Positions 24,870 to 32,854 of a DNA stretch of 64,000 nt are shown here, piece by piece. The stretch spans positions 62,001 to 126,000 of the forward strand of contig CAWBSM010000005.1 in the NCBI GenBank assembly GCA_963791455.1. The letters are read 5' to 3'. Under the pieces are notes generated by a model that saw only the letters and a program-made list of their open reading frames with translations, ran no database searches and had not been told where the DNA came from. The DNA is from Bog-473 sp963791455. GTDB lineage: Bacteria; Actinomycetota; Acidimicrobiia; Acidimicrobiales; RAAP-2. Positions within the stretch are counted from its first letter, which is position 1. The number at the start of each line of letters is the position of its first letter. The position numbers and the translations under genes were made by a program.

Positions 24870-25466
24870 GTGCACGAGCGAGCCCCGCTGGCCGTCCTCG
24901 TGAGCGGTCCACCCGGTTCGGGCAAGACGACGCTGGCGCATGCCCTCGCCAACGGCCTCGACCTGCCGGTCCTGTCCAAGGACCGCCTCGTCCACGGGAT
25001 CTGGCGGACCCGCGCCCGCGCCTTCGAGCTCGGGCCGCCCGGCATCGAGCCCTTCTACCGGACGATGGAACTGTGGCTGCAACACGGCGTGAGCTTCGTC
25101 GCGGAGCAGACCTTCTACCGGGGCGTGAGCGAGCCCGACGTGGCGAGGCGCCTCGCACCATGGTCCGTGCTGGTGAACGTGCACTGCCAGAGTGGGCGCT
25201 CGCTCGAGCGCTTCGAACGCAGGATGCGCGACGACCCCTTATGCGGCGACCGCCGGCTGCAGAAGCTCATGCCGCTCGCCGAGCGCCTCCAAGCCCAGCT
25301 GCACGAGCCGCTCGCGCTGTCGTGCCCGGTCGTGGTCGTCAACACCGACGACGGGTATGCGCCTTCGCTCGAGAACGTGATTGGCCAGATCGACGCCCGG
25401 TACCGCCGGCCCCTGATGCACGAGCTCGACCGGCCCGCGCCGATCACCCCACCCGCGCCGGAGTGA
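24870..25466 (+). CDS. P-loop kinase/ATPase-like protein (AAA_33 type)
   Basis: Nucleotide-binding protein of 198 residues with Walker A SGPPGSGKTTLAHAL near the N-terminus, a kinase-like segment PVLSKDRLVHGIW and an Arg-rich lid (ERFERRMRDDP). The domain resembles zeta-toxin-like or gluconate-kinase-like small-molecule kinases; the substrate is unknown. TACCGT (24858-24863) lies 6 nt before GTG 24870, so this start is preferred to GTG 24852. It lies inside the mycofactocin region, but no role there is known. Confidence 0.72.
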   Translation: MHERAPLAVLVSGPPGSGKTTLAHALANGLDLPVLSKDRLVHGIWRTRARAFELGPPGIEPFYRTMELWLQHGVSFVAEQTFYRGVSEPDVARRLAPWSVLVNVHCQSGRSLERFERRMRDDPLCGDRRLQKLMPLAERLQAQLHEPLALSCPVVVVNTDDGYAPSLENVIGQIDARYRRPLMHELDRPAPITPPAPE

Positions 25467-25481
25467 GAACCGTCGCCCTTG

Positions 25482-25892
25482 TTATCTCCTGACGTAACGG
25501 AGCTGATCGTGCTGGTGTTCCCAGCGCGTCGCCTCCCAGAAGGCCACCGCGCGGGCGTCCGTCCCCACGACGATCGCGTGCATCCGACGCACTTCGAGCG
25601 CCGTCAGGCGGTGCTCGGCCATGTGCAAGAGCCTCCGGCCGAGACCGTGCCGGCGATGGGCGGGCGCCACCGCCAACCGGTAGACGGAGCCCCGCCAGCC
25701 GTCCCAACCCGCGATGACGGAGCCGACGACCTCTCCCGCCGATTCGGCCACGATGAGCGCGCCCGGGTCCCGTTCGAGGAGACACTCGAGCGCCTCGTGC
25801 GTGTCGGTGGAGGTGGGCGCGGCCGACGCCTCCCACAGTGCCAGCACCGCGGGGACGTCCGCCGGCAGCGCAGAACGGAGCTCGGTGCTCAT
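25482..25892 (-). CDS. GNAT-family N-acetyltransferase
   Basis: Acetyl-CoA-dependent acetyltransferase of 136 residues. The acetyl-CoA loop is VYRLAVAPAHRRHGLGRRLL, followed by the beta-5/alpha-4 segment ALEVRRMHAIVVGTDARAVAFWEATRW. The acceptor is unknown. TATCAT (25902-25907, minus strand) lies 9 nt before the ATG, suggesting a leaderless transcript; longer in-frame starts lack homology. It is convergent with the P-loop gene. Confidence 0.85.
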   Translation of the reverse strand: MSTELRSALPADVPAVLALWEASAAPTSTDTHEALECLLERDPGALIVAESAGEVVGSVIAGWDGWRGSVYRLAVAPAHRRHGLGRRLLHMAEHRLTALEVRRMHAIVVGTDARAVAFWEATRWEHQHDQLRYVRR

Positions 25893-25994
25893 GGGTCCAT
25901 GATGATAGGGACGGAGCCACCGGCATAGAGTCTCCCGGTCGCCGAGGCTCCCGTTGGGGGTGAGGGGCGGGCGCGGCATCACGAGAGGTTCGAG

Positions 25995-27167
25995 ATGGCT
26001 AACAAGTGGTTCGAGACGGTGGCCGAAGCGCAGCGACGGGCGAAGCGGCGGCTGCCCAAGTCCGTCTACGGGGCGCTCATCGCCGGCTCCGAGCGCGGGA
26101 TCACCGTCGAGGACAACGTGGCCGCGTTCGCGGAGCTCGGGTTCGCCCCGCACGTGGCCGGGCTCGCCGACAGCCGGGACCTGGCCACCAAGGTCATGGG
26201 GCAAGAGATCTCGTTCCCGGTGCTGCTCTCACCGACCGGTGTCCAGGCCGTGCACCCCGAGGGCGAAGTGGCCGTGGCCCGGGCCGCGGCCGCACGCGGC
26301 ACCGCCATGGGCCTCAGCTCCTTCGCCTCCATGCCGGTGGAGGAGGTCGTGGCGGCCTGCCCGCAGACGTTCTTCCAGATCTACTGGATCGGCACCCGCG
26401 ACGACATCGCCGCCCGGGTCGAGCGGGCGCGTGCCGCCGGAGCGGTCGGCCTCATCGCGACCTTGGACTGGTCGTTCTCCCACGGACACGACTGGGGCAG
26501 TCCGACCATCCCCGAGACGGTGAACCTGCGCGCCATGCTGCGCTTCGCCCCCGAGGCCCTGGCCAATCCGCGCTGGTTCCTCTCGTTCGCCCGGACCGGG
26601 AAACGGCCGGACCTCAGGACACCGAACATGGTGGAGAAGGGCACGCCGGGGCCGACCTTCTTCGGGGCCTACGGCGAATGGATGCAGACGCCGCCACCGA
26701 GCTGGGACGACGTCGCCTGGTTGCGCGAGCAGTGGGGAGGGCCCTTCATGCTCAAGGGCGTGACCCGCGTCGACGACGCCAAACGGGCCGTGGACGCCGG
26801 CGTCAGCGCCATCTCGGTGTCGAACCACGGCGGCAACAACCTCGACGGGACCCCGGCGACCATCCGGGCGCTGCCCGCCGTCGCGGAGGCGGTCGGCGAC
26901 CAGATCGAGGTCCTTCTCGACGGGGGCATCCGACGCGGCAGCGACGCCGTCAAGGCCATCGCGCTCGGCGCCAAGGCGGTGATGATCGGTCGCGCCTACC
27001 TCTGGGGCCTCGCGGCCAACGGGCAGGCCGGCGTGGAGAACGTGCTCGACATCATGCGCAGCGGCATGGAGTCGGCCTTGCTCGGACTGGGGCACGCGTC
27101 CATCCACCAGCTGCACCGTGACGACCTCGTGATCCCCGAGGGCTTCAGCCGCCACCTCGGCCGTTGA
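25995..27167 (+). CDS. mftD: Pre-mycofactocin synthase (FMN-dependent, MftD)
   Basis: Alpha-hydroxy-acid-dehydrogenase-like flavoprotein of 390 residues. Lys254 (FMLKGV), the catalytic His278 in SNHGGNNLDG, the FMN phosphate motif DGGIRRGSD (309-317) and IGRAYLWGL are present. In mycofactocin biosynthesis MftD oxidatively deaminates the cyclised dipeptide to the redox-active alpha-keto amide. The NHGGNNLDG variant and YLWGLAANGQAG fit MftD rather than lactate dehydrogenase. It is separated from the mftABCE operon by three genes. GAGAGG lies upstream of the ATG. Confidence 0.88.
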   Translation: MANKWFETVAEAQRRAKRRLPKSVYGALIAGSERGITVEDNVAAFAELGFAPHVAGLADSRDLATKVMGQEISFPVLLSPTGVQAVHPEGEVAVARAAAARGTAMGLSSFASMPVEEVVAACPQTFFQIYWIGTRDDIAARVERARAAGAVGLIATLDWSFSHGHDWGSPTIPETVNLRAMLRFAPEALANPRWFLSFARTGKRPDLRTPNMVEKGTPGPTFFGAYGEWMQTPPPSWDDVAWLREQWGGPFMLKGVTRVDDAKRAVDAGVSAISVSNHGGNNLDGTPATIRALPAVAEAVGDQIEVLLDGGIRRGSDAVKAIALGAKAVMIGRAYLWGLAANGQAGVENVLDIMRSGMESALLGLGHASIHQLHRDDLVIPEGFSRHLGR

Positions 27168-27203
27168 TCGGGCCGACGAGCGGCTCCGTCACCCAGGCCG
27201 GCC

Positions 27204-28358
27204 TCAGTCGTCGAACGTGACGACTCCCCGGATGATCGTCCCGGCCGCCTGGTCGTCGTAGCCCTGCTGCACCTGGTCGAGCGTGTACTCCTGGGAGATC
27301 AGCTCGTCGATCTCGAGCTGGCCCGCCGCGTAGAGGTTGAGCAAATTCGGTACCTGAACGCGGGGGCTTTGGGAGCCGAAGACAGTGCCCAGCACCGACT
27401 GGTTGAACATGGCCAGGCCGAACAGGTTGAGCTGCACGTCCATCTGGTCGAACGGCGCGATCGCCGTGACCACGATGCGGGCATCCTTGGAGCCGCAGGC
27501 GCAGGCCGCGGCGATGAGGTCACCCTTGAGCACGCCGGGCGTCAGGATCACCACGTCGGCGTTGCGGCCCATGGTCAGCTCCGGCAGCATCATCTGGGCG
27601 TCGAGCAGCGACGCCGCGGTGTGCGTCGCGCCGATCTCCTTGGCCCGCTCGAGCTTGAAGGGCACCGGGTCCACCGCGATGACGTGCCGCGCCCCGGCGA
27701 TGCGCGCGCCCTGGATGGCGCCCGAGCCCACACCGCCGCAGCCGGCGACCACCACGGTCTCGCCCGGCTTGACCTTCCCGCGGTCGACGGCCGAGCCGAA
27801 TCCGGTGGCGATCCCGCAACTGATGAGCGCGGCCGCCTTCATGTTGTCCCACGGGTTGATGCGTACGAGGGAGTTCTCGTGGCACACCATCTCCTCGGCG
27901 AACGTCCCCAACTGCGCCATCCGGTTCAGGTTCTCGCCCGCCAGGTGATAGCGGTAGGTGCCGTCGCTGATCATGCCGCCCGCCAGCGTCATCATCCCGA
28001 GGTCGCAGAGGTTTTGACGGCCGGAGGCACACCAGTGGCACGTGCCACAGGAGGGGATGAACGAAACGGCGACGTGGTCGCCCTCCGCCACCTGGGTCAC
28101 GTTGTCACCGACCTCGGTGACGATGCCCGCGCCCTCGTGGCCGCCAACCACCGGGAACATGGACTTCACGCCCATCATCTCGAGCACCTCGGGCGTCTGG
28201 CTGATGTCGCCGCTGCGCAGGTGCTCGTCGGAGTGGCACATGCCGGACCACACCATCTTCACTCGCACCTCGCGATTGCCCGGAGGGTCGATCTCGATCT
28301 CCTCAGTCTTCCAGGGCTCGTGCAGCCCCGTGCAGACCGCCGCACGTATCTTCGTCAT
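27204..28358 (-). CDS. NDMA-dependent (mycofactocin-linked) alcohol dehydrogenase
   Basis: Zinc alcohol dehydrogenase of 384 residues. Catalytic zinc ligands are Cys41, the His74-Glu75 pair and Cys181. The structural zinc site is Cys104, 107, 110 and 118. The Rossmann motif is GCGGVG (206-211). The sequence matches the class studied as NDMA-dependent alcohol dehydrogenase, in which NAD is not exchanged with the medium and electrons are thought to leave through mycofactocin. GGGAGG lies 8 nt before the ATG. The gene is convergent with mftD. Confidence 0.92.
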   Translation of the reverse strand: MTKIRAAVCTGLHEPWKTEEIEIDPPGNREVRVKMVWSGMCHSDEHLRSGDISQTPEVLEMMGVKSMFPVVGGHEGAGIVTEVGDNVTQVAEGDHVAVSFIPSCGTCHWCASGRQNLCDLGMMTLAGGMISDGTYRYHLAGENLNRMAQLGTFAEEMVCHENSLVRINPWDNMKAAALISCGIATGFGSAVDRGKVKPGETVVVAGCGGVGSGAIQGARIAGARHVIAVDPVPFKLERAKEIGATHTAASLLDAQMMLPELTMGRNADVVILTPGVLKGDLIAAACACGSKDARIVVTAIAPFDQMDVQLNLFGLAMFNQSVLGTVFGSQSPRVQVPNLLNLYAAGQLEIDELISQEYTLDQVQQGYDDQAAGTIIRGVVTFDD

Positions 28359-28403
28359 GGTATTTGCCTCCCTGGGCGTCCGCGAACCAACTCGCGCGCT
28401 CTC

Positions 28404-28432
28404 AGTATCGTCGCCCCGCCGGTGCGCGACAA
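28404..28432 (-). promoter_or_regulatory. Promoter of the NDMA-dependent alcohol dehydrogenase
   Basis: Read on the minus strand, TTGTCG (28427-28432) and GATACT (28404-28409) are separated by 17 bp and face the gene that starts at 28358. A leader of about 40 nt with a ribosome binding site follows. Confidence 0.55.
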
Positions 28433-28489
28433 CCGGAGTCCGTTGCTCCTCCAGGGACCCGATATCGGGGCGGGGGTAGTGTGCGCGCC

Positions 28490-29425
28490 ATGCCCGTCCC
28501 CGCCGCGTTCGCCGAGGTGGCCGCCCGGGTGCGCAACTGGGGCCGGTGGGGCCCCGACGACGAGCTCGGCACGCTCAACCTGGTGGACGACGCGGCGCGA
28601 CGCCGGGCCGCGGCCTCCGTCGAGTCGGGGCGCGCCTTCGCCCTGGGGTTGCCGCTGTCCGAAGCCGAGGGCATCCAGATGGGCCAGGTGGAGGGACGCA
28701 TCAACCCCAGCCGCAGCATGGCCCAGGTGAACCAGCCCCTCAGCCCCGACCCCGAATGGATCTGCGCCAACGACGACCTCTTCACCATGTCCACCCAGGC
28801 GGCGACGCACTGGGACGCCCTGGCGCACGTCAGTTACGCCGGGGTGCTCTACAACGGCTATCCGGCGACGGATGTCACGGCCGCGGGCGCGGCCCGCGGC
28901 GGCATCCACCGCCTCACGACGGTCGTGAGCCGCGGCGTCCTGCTCGACGTGGCCCGCGCCCTCGGCCGCCAGGTGCTCGAGCCGGGCTACCCGATCACGC
29001 CCGCTGACCTCGACGCCGCCTGCGAGCAGGCCCGGCTCGCCGTCGAACCCGGTGACATCCTCCTGGTGCGCACGGGCCAGATGGTCCACCTGGCCCCCGG
29101 CCAGCGCGACCTGATCGCCTACACCTACCCGTCGCCCGGGCTGACCATCGAGACCGCGGCGTGGTTCCACGCGCACGACGTGGCGGCGGTCGCCACCGAC
29201 ACGTTGGTCTTCGAGGTCTTCCCCAGCCCGCACGAGGACCTGTACCTGCCCGTCCACCTTCTCCATCTGGTGGAGATGGGCATGACTCAGGGACAGAACT
29301 GGGTGCTCGATACGCTGGCCGACGACTGCGCCGCGGACGGCCGCTACGCGTTCTTGCTCGACGCCACGCCGCTGCCGCTCACGAACGCACTCGGCTCGCC
29401 GCTCAACCCGGTCGCCCTCAAGTAG
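28490..29425 (+). CDS. Cyclase family protein (kynurenine-formamidase-like)
   Basis: Putative metal-dependent hydrolase of 311 residues. The family motif appears as THWDALAH (His107, Asp109, His113), close to the HxxxDxxxH metal site of the bacterial kynurenine formamidase / cyclase fold. The N-terminal RNWGRWGPDDELGTLN is typical of the actinobacterial subgroup. The substrate is unknown. TAGTGT (28477-28482) lies 7 nt before the ATG, supporting a leaderless start and ruling out the longer frame. Its stop overlaps the convergent TetR gene by 8 nt. Confidence 0.83.
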   Translation: MPVPAAFAEVAARVRNWGRWGPDDELGTLNLVDDAARRRAAASVESGRAFALGLPLSEAEGIQMGQVEGRINPSRSMAQVNQPLSPDPEWICANDDLFTMSTQAATHWDALAHVSYAGVLYNGYPATDVTAAGAARGGIHRLTTVVSRGVLLDVARALGRQVLEPGYPITPADLDAACEQARLAVEPGDILLVRTGQMVHLAPGQRDLIAYTYPSPGLTIETAAWFHAHDVAAVATDTLVFEVFPSPHEDLYLPVHLLHLVEMGMTQGQNWVLDTLADDCAADGRYAFLLDATPLPLTNALGSPLNPVALK

Positions 29426-30227
29426 GGATCGCGCCGCGGCGGCGGGGAGCCGTGGCACCGCCCAACACGGGTCCGGTGCGCGGCCTGGTCGCCTCCCGCA
29501 GCGGGATCTCGGGCGCGGGCGCGGGTCGGCCGGTGACGGCCCAGTGCAACATGCGAGCCTGCGAGTCGATGAGGTTGGACGTGCGAATCCCCCAGAACTC
29601 GAAGCCGTAGCGGTGGGCCGACACGCTGGCGAACATGGCCACCAGCGTCCCGGCGACGGCCATGGGGTCCGCACCGGCGGGCGAGCACGTCGCCGCGCTC
29701 GGTCCTCTGTCGACGGGTGAGGCGGCCACGATGACCTGAGCCAAGGCGACGGTCACTGCGTTGAGCGCGCGGACTCGGATGCCGCGCAGTTGCGCATCGC
29801 CCTCCTCGGTCGCCAGGTCGACCACTCGGAAGACGGCGCGGTTGTCCTCCCAGTAGGACAAGAAGCCTTCGGTCACCGTGCGCGCGGTGTCCCAGCTGCG
29901 CTCGTCGGACCAGTCGCCACCGACCAGCTCGGCCAACCGCGCGGCCTGGTCGACCATGCCCTCGGCCAGTACTCGGATGGCCTGCTCCACGTTGCCGAAG
30001 TACTGGTAGAAGGTTGCCGGGGACGTACGCGCCCGCCGCGCGATGTCGGTCACCTTCACCGACCGCCACGAGGTGGTGCTGAGGAGCTCGACCGTGGCGT
30101 CGAGCAGTCGCTGGCGGGTCTGGCGTCCCCGTTCGCCCGGCACTCGCCCGTCGGTGGTTGCCATCGGATCGGCGTACGCGTCGAGGGGCACGACAGCCGC
30201 CTCGCGCCCGGGACTCTGTCCTGGCAT
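29418..30227 (-). CDS. TetR-family transcriptional regulator
   Basis: Regulator of 269 residues with an N-terminal TetR helix-turn-helix (VKVTDIARRARTSPATFYQYF) and a long C-terminal ligand domain. The ligand is unknown. The start at 30227 is preferred because TACGCT (30236-30241, minus strand) lies 8 nt upstream; ATG 30164 is possible. It is divergent from the KstR-like regulator, and the two -10 boxes share the same hexamer, so cross-regulation is possible. Confidence 0.82.
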   Translation of the reverse strand: MPGQSPGREAAVVPLDAYADPMATTDGRVPGERGRQTRQRLLDATVELLSTTSWRSVKVTDIARRARTSPATFYQYFGNVEQAIRVLAEGMVDQAARLAELVGGDWSDERSWDTARTVTEGFLSYWEDNRAVFRVVDLATEEGDAQLRGIRVRALNAVTVALAQVIVAASPVDRGPSAATCSPAGADPMAVAGTLVAMFASVSAHRYGFEFWGIRTSNLIDSQARMLHWAVTGRPAPAPEIPLREATRPRTGPVLGGATAPRRRGAIPT

Positions 30228-30235
30228 GGCAAGCC

Positions 30236-30284
30236 AGCGTAGTGGCCCCGTTCCTGAAGACCCAGGTGACGGTGCGGATACGCT
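30236..30284. promoter_or_regulatory. Divergent -10 elements with identical TACGCT hexamers
   Basis: TACGCT on the minus strand (30236-30241) lies 8 nt before the TetR start at 30227. TACGCT on the plus strand (30279-30284) lies 6 nt before the TetR start at 30291. Both genes look leaderless, and the upstream promoter parts overlap within about 50 bp. Confidence 0.5.
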
Positions 30285-30290
30285 GTCGGG

Positions 30291-30899
30291 ATGGAGCAGA
30301 CGCTGGCCCGCCCGCTCACCCGCGCCCAGCAGGCCAGGCGCCAACGCGTCATCGACGCCGCCATGGCGCTCGGGCTCGAGGGCGGCTACGAGGGGGTCCA
30401 AATGCGCGACGTCGCGGCCCGCGCCGACGTGGCCATGGGCACCGTGTACCGCTACTTCACGAGCAAGGACCACCTCCTGGCGGCCACCCTCGTGCACTGG
30501 GTCGAGATGCTCGACACTCGTATGGTCCAGCACCCGCCGCGCGAGGAGCACCCCGCCGACCGCGTGCTCGACGTCCTCGACCGTGCCTTGCGCGCCATGG
30601 GCCGCCAGCCCAAGCTCGTCGCCGCCGTCTTCACCTCTCTCTCCTCACCCGATCCGGCCGCGGTCGGCTGCCAACAGCAGATCACACTGCTCATGGAGGG
30701 CATCATCTCGCGCGCCATGGGCGAACCCGACATCCCCGACATGTCGGACCGCGCGCGCATGATCGGCCACGTCTGGTACTCGGCGCTCATCGGATGGATC
30801 AACGGTTGGTCCACCATGACGCGGGTCTACGACGAGCTGGCCGTGTCCGTACGACTCCTGCTGCCCGACGAGCTCATCGAGCGCGCGACGCCACAGTGA
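30291..30899 (+). CDS. TetR-family regulator, KstR-like
   Basis: Regulator of 202 residues. The DNA-binding region GGYEGVQMRDVAARADVAMG followed by TVYRYFTSKDHLL closely parallels KstR, the actinobacterial repressor of sterol catabolism genes. KstR normally senses a steroid-derived CoA ester. Here the gene is followed by an ABC exporter whose start lies inside its stop codon (GTGA overlap), so the immediate target is more likely the exporter operon than a sterol regulon. That is inference from context. Confidence 0.85.
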   Translation: MEQTLARPLTRAQQARRQRVIDAAMALGLEGGYEGVQMRDVAARADVAMGTVYRYFTSKDHLLAATLVHWVEMLDTRMVQHPPREEHPADRVLDVLDRALRAMGRQPKLVAAVFTSLSSPDPAAVGCQQQITLLMEGIISRAMGEPDIPDMSDRARMIGHVWYSALIGWINGWSTMTRVYDELAVSVRLLLPDELIERATPQ

Positions 30900-31837
30900 C
30901 CGTCGGCTCACCACCCCGCGGCCTGCCGATCGAGTTCCGTGGCCTGACCAAGCACTTCGGGCCAGTGCTGGCGGTGGACAACCTGTCCTTCACCGTCGAG
31001 CCGGGGCGAGTCACCGGGTTCCTCGGGCCGAACGGATCGGGTAAGACGACGACGTTGCGCATGCTGCTGAGCCTGGTCCACCCCTCGGCTGGGACGGCCA
31101 CCATCGGAGGTCGCCGCTACGCCGAGCTGGAGAACCCCTCGAGCACGGTGGGGGCGGTGTTGGAGGCAACCAGCTTCCACCCGGCCCGCAAAGCGCGCAC
31201 CCACCTGCGGATGGCGGCCCGCGCCGGCGGCCACGACGACAAGCGAGCCGACGAGGTCCTCGAGCTGGTCGGCCTCGGCGCGGACGCCAAACGCAAGGTC
31301 GGTGGCTTCTCCATGGGGATGCGCCAGCGGCTCGAGCTGGCGACCGCGCTCATCGGTGACCCCGACGTGCTGATCCTCGACGAACCGTCCAACGGTCTGG
31401 ACCCGCAGGGCATCGCGTGGCTGCGCGACTTCATGCGGTACTTCGCGGGCGAGGGCCGGACCGTGCTCGTTTCGTCGCACTTGCTGGCCGAGATGGCCCA
31501 GACCATCGACGACGCCGTGATCGTGTCCTTCGGCCAGCTCAAGGCGCAGGGGACGCTCGAGCAGATCACGTCGGGCATGACCGGCTTGGTCATGCGCGCC
31601 CGCACGCCCGAAGCCGATCGGCTGGCGAGTGTGCTGACCCAAGCCGGCATCTCGTTCCGGCGGCTCAGCAACGAAGAGGTCGCCATGGACGCCGTCACAC
31701 CGGAGCAGGTCGGGCCCTTGCTCGCCAGCAACCAGATCGTCCTCTACGAGCTGATTCAGGAGGGCGCCGACCTCGAGTCCGTCTTCCTTTCCCTCACCGC
31801 CGGACTGGGGTTCGGGGACTTGGCGACGCACGCATGA
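30896..31837 (+). CDS. ABC transporter ATP-binding protein
   Basis: ATPase of 313 residues of the ABC-2 exporter type. Walker A is GPNGSGKT (44-51), the signature lies in GGFSMGMRQRLELA, Walker B is VLILDEPSNGLDPQG and the H-loop is VSSHLLAEM. The C-terminal extension (about 210-313) resembles the DrrA/CcmA-like accessory domain. The GTG overlaps the stop of the TetR gene and the end overlaps the permease start (ATGA), giving a coupled three-gene operon. The transported compound is unknown. Confidence 0.92.
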   Translation: MTVGSPPRGLPIEFRGLTKHFGPVLAVDNLSFTVEPGRVTGFLGPNGSGKTTTLRMLLSLVHPSAGTATIGGRRYAELENPSSTVGAVLEATSFHPARKARTHLRMAARAGGHDDKRADEVLELVGLGADAKRKVGGFSMGMRQRLELATALIGDPDVLILDEPSNGLDPQGIAWLRDFMRYFAGEGRTVLVSSHLLAEMAQTIDDAVIVSFGQLKAQGTLEQITSGMTGLVMRARTPEADRLASVLTQAGISFRRLSNEEVAMDAVTPEQVGPLLASNQIVLYELIQEGADLESVFLSLTAGLGFGDLATHA

Positions 31838-32634
31838 TCAACGCCCTCCGTGCCGAGCTGATCAAGATGCGCTCCATGCCCGGCGTGTGGGTGACCTTCG
31901 CGCTCGCGTTCCCCCTCACCGTCCTCATCAGCATCGCCGTACTCGCCGCGGCGGGTGGCTTCCCGGGTCACACCTTCTACTTCGTGCAGACGCTGCGCCA
32001 GCGGCGCGAACTGCTCGGGGCGGGCTACTTCGGGTTGGAGGTCCTCGCCCCCATCATGGGTGTCCTCTGCGTCACCGGCGAGTACCGGCACAAGACCATC
32101 ACCACGACGCTCGTGCTGACGCCGGTCCGAACCCGCGTGCTGGGCGCAAAGGTCGTCGCCACCGCAGCGTGGGCCGTCCTGCTTGCACTGCTCTCGCTGT
32201 TGGCCGTGGCGGTGGTGGCGTTGCCCTGGAACGCCGCCCTCGGCGGTGTGACGTCCTCGGTGACCGACCAGGTGGGCGCGGTCGTACCGGGGCTCGTCGC
32301 CTCCGCCATCTTGTTGAGCCTCTTCGGCCTCGGTTTCGGCACCCTGGTCAAGAACCAGGTCGCGGCGATCCTGCTCACCATCGGCGGCACCCTCATTTTG
32401 GAGAGCATCCTCATCGCGCTGGCCCGAGCGATCTTCCACTACGACCTGAACTGGCTCCCCAACGGCGCCGGCGCCGCCTTGGCCGGTGACATCGCCCGTG
32501 GCTTCGGCGGGGGCGGCCGAGGTGCCGGGTTCCATCTGTTGAACTGGTGGCAGGGCGGTCTCGTCATGCTGGCCTGGGGCCTGGTGCCGCTCGCCCTCGG
32601 CTACTTCACGACTTTCCGTCGCGACGTCACGTAG
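31834..32634 (+). CDS. ABC-2 type transporter permease
   Basis: Integral membrane partner of the preceding ATPase, 266 residues with about six hydrophobic helices (such as VWVTFALAFPLTVLISIAVLAAA, VVATAAWAVLLALLSLLAVAVVAL, LVMLAWGLVPLALGYFTTF). The segment CVTGEYRHKTITTTLVLTP is typical of ABC-2 permeases of the multidrug/antibiotic resistance kind. It is the last gene of the operon; a palindrome-rich intergenic island follows. Confidence 0.87.
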   Translation: MINALRAELIKMRSMPGVWVTFALAFPLTVLISIAVLAAAGGFPGHTFYFVQTLRQRRELLGAGYFGLEVLAPIMGVLCVTGEYRHKTITTTLVLTPVRTRVLGAKVVATAAWAVLLALLSLLAVAVVALPWNAALGGVTSSVTDQVGAVVPGLVASAILLSLFGLGFGTLVKNQVAAILLTIGGTLILESILIALARAIFHYDLNWLPNGAGAALAGDIARGFGGGGRGAGFHLLNWWQGGLVMLAWGLVPLALGYFTTFRRDVT

Positions 32635-32642
32635 CCGCCCAG

Positions 32643-32804
32643 GGTCGTTATGCAGTCGTCGTGCATATGTATGCGCACCGAACCACGCGGAGAGGATCCC
32701 TTCCTGGTTGTATACGCGCGCCGTATACAGTCCCAGGCGTCTCCCCGTGAGGGCTGCTGACTGCATGTGTATTCGACAACATGCATAAATGCCTTTAGGA
32801 AGGC
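32643..32804. repeat. Palindrome-rich, AT-richer intergenic island
   Basis: Between two convergent genes lie several inverted repeats. GCATA-TG-TATGC is at 32663-32674. GTATACG and CGTATAC around CGCGC form a perfect 7-bp pair at 32710-32728. GCATGT and ACATGC are at 32763-32784. GCCTT-TAGG-AAGGC is a hairpin at 32791-32804. TTATGCA at 32648 recurs inverted at 32782-32788, so the tract has loosely matching inverted ends. The last hairpin may be a terminator; the rest is unexplained. Confidence 0.7.
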
Positions 32805-32854
32805 CGACGGGCCGGTGCCGCCGGACCGGTTCCGGCCGGGCCAGGGCGGTCGGC

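Noticed and set aside
32643..32804. Insertion sequence or integron attachment site
   Set aside because: No transposase or integrase in the window, and the inverted ends match only loosely; it is kept as a repeat island of unknown nature.
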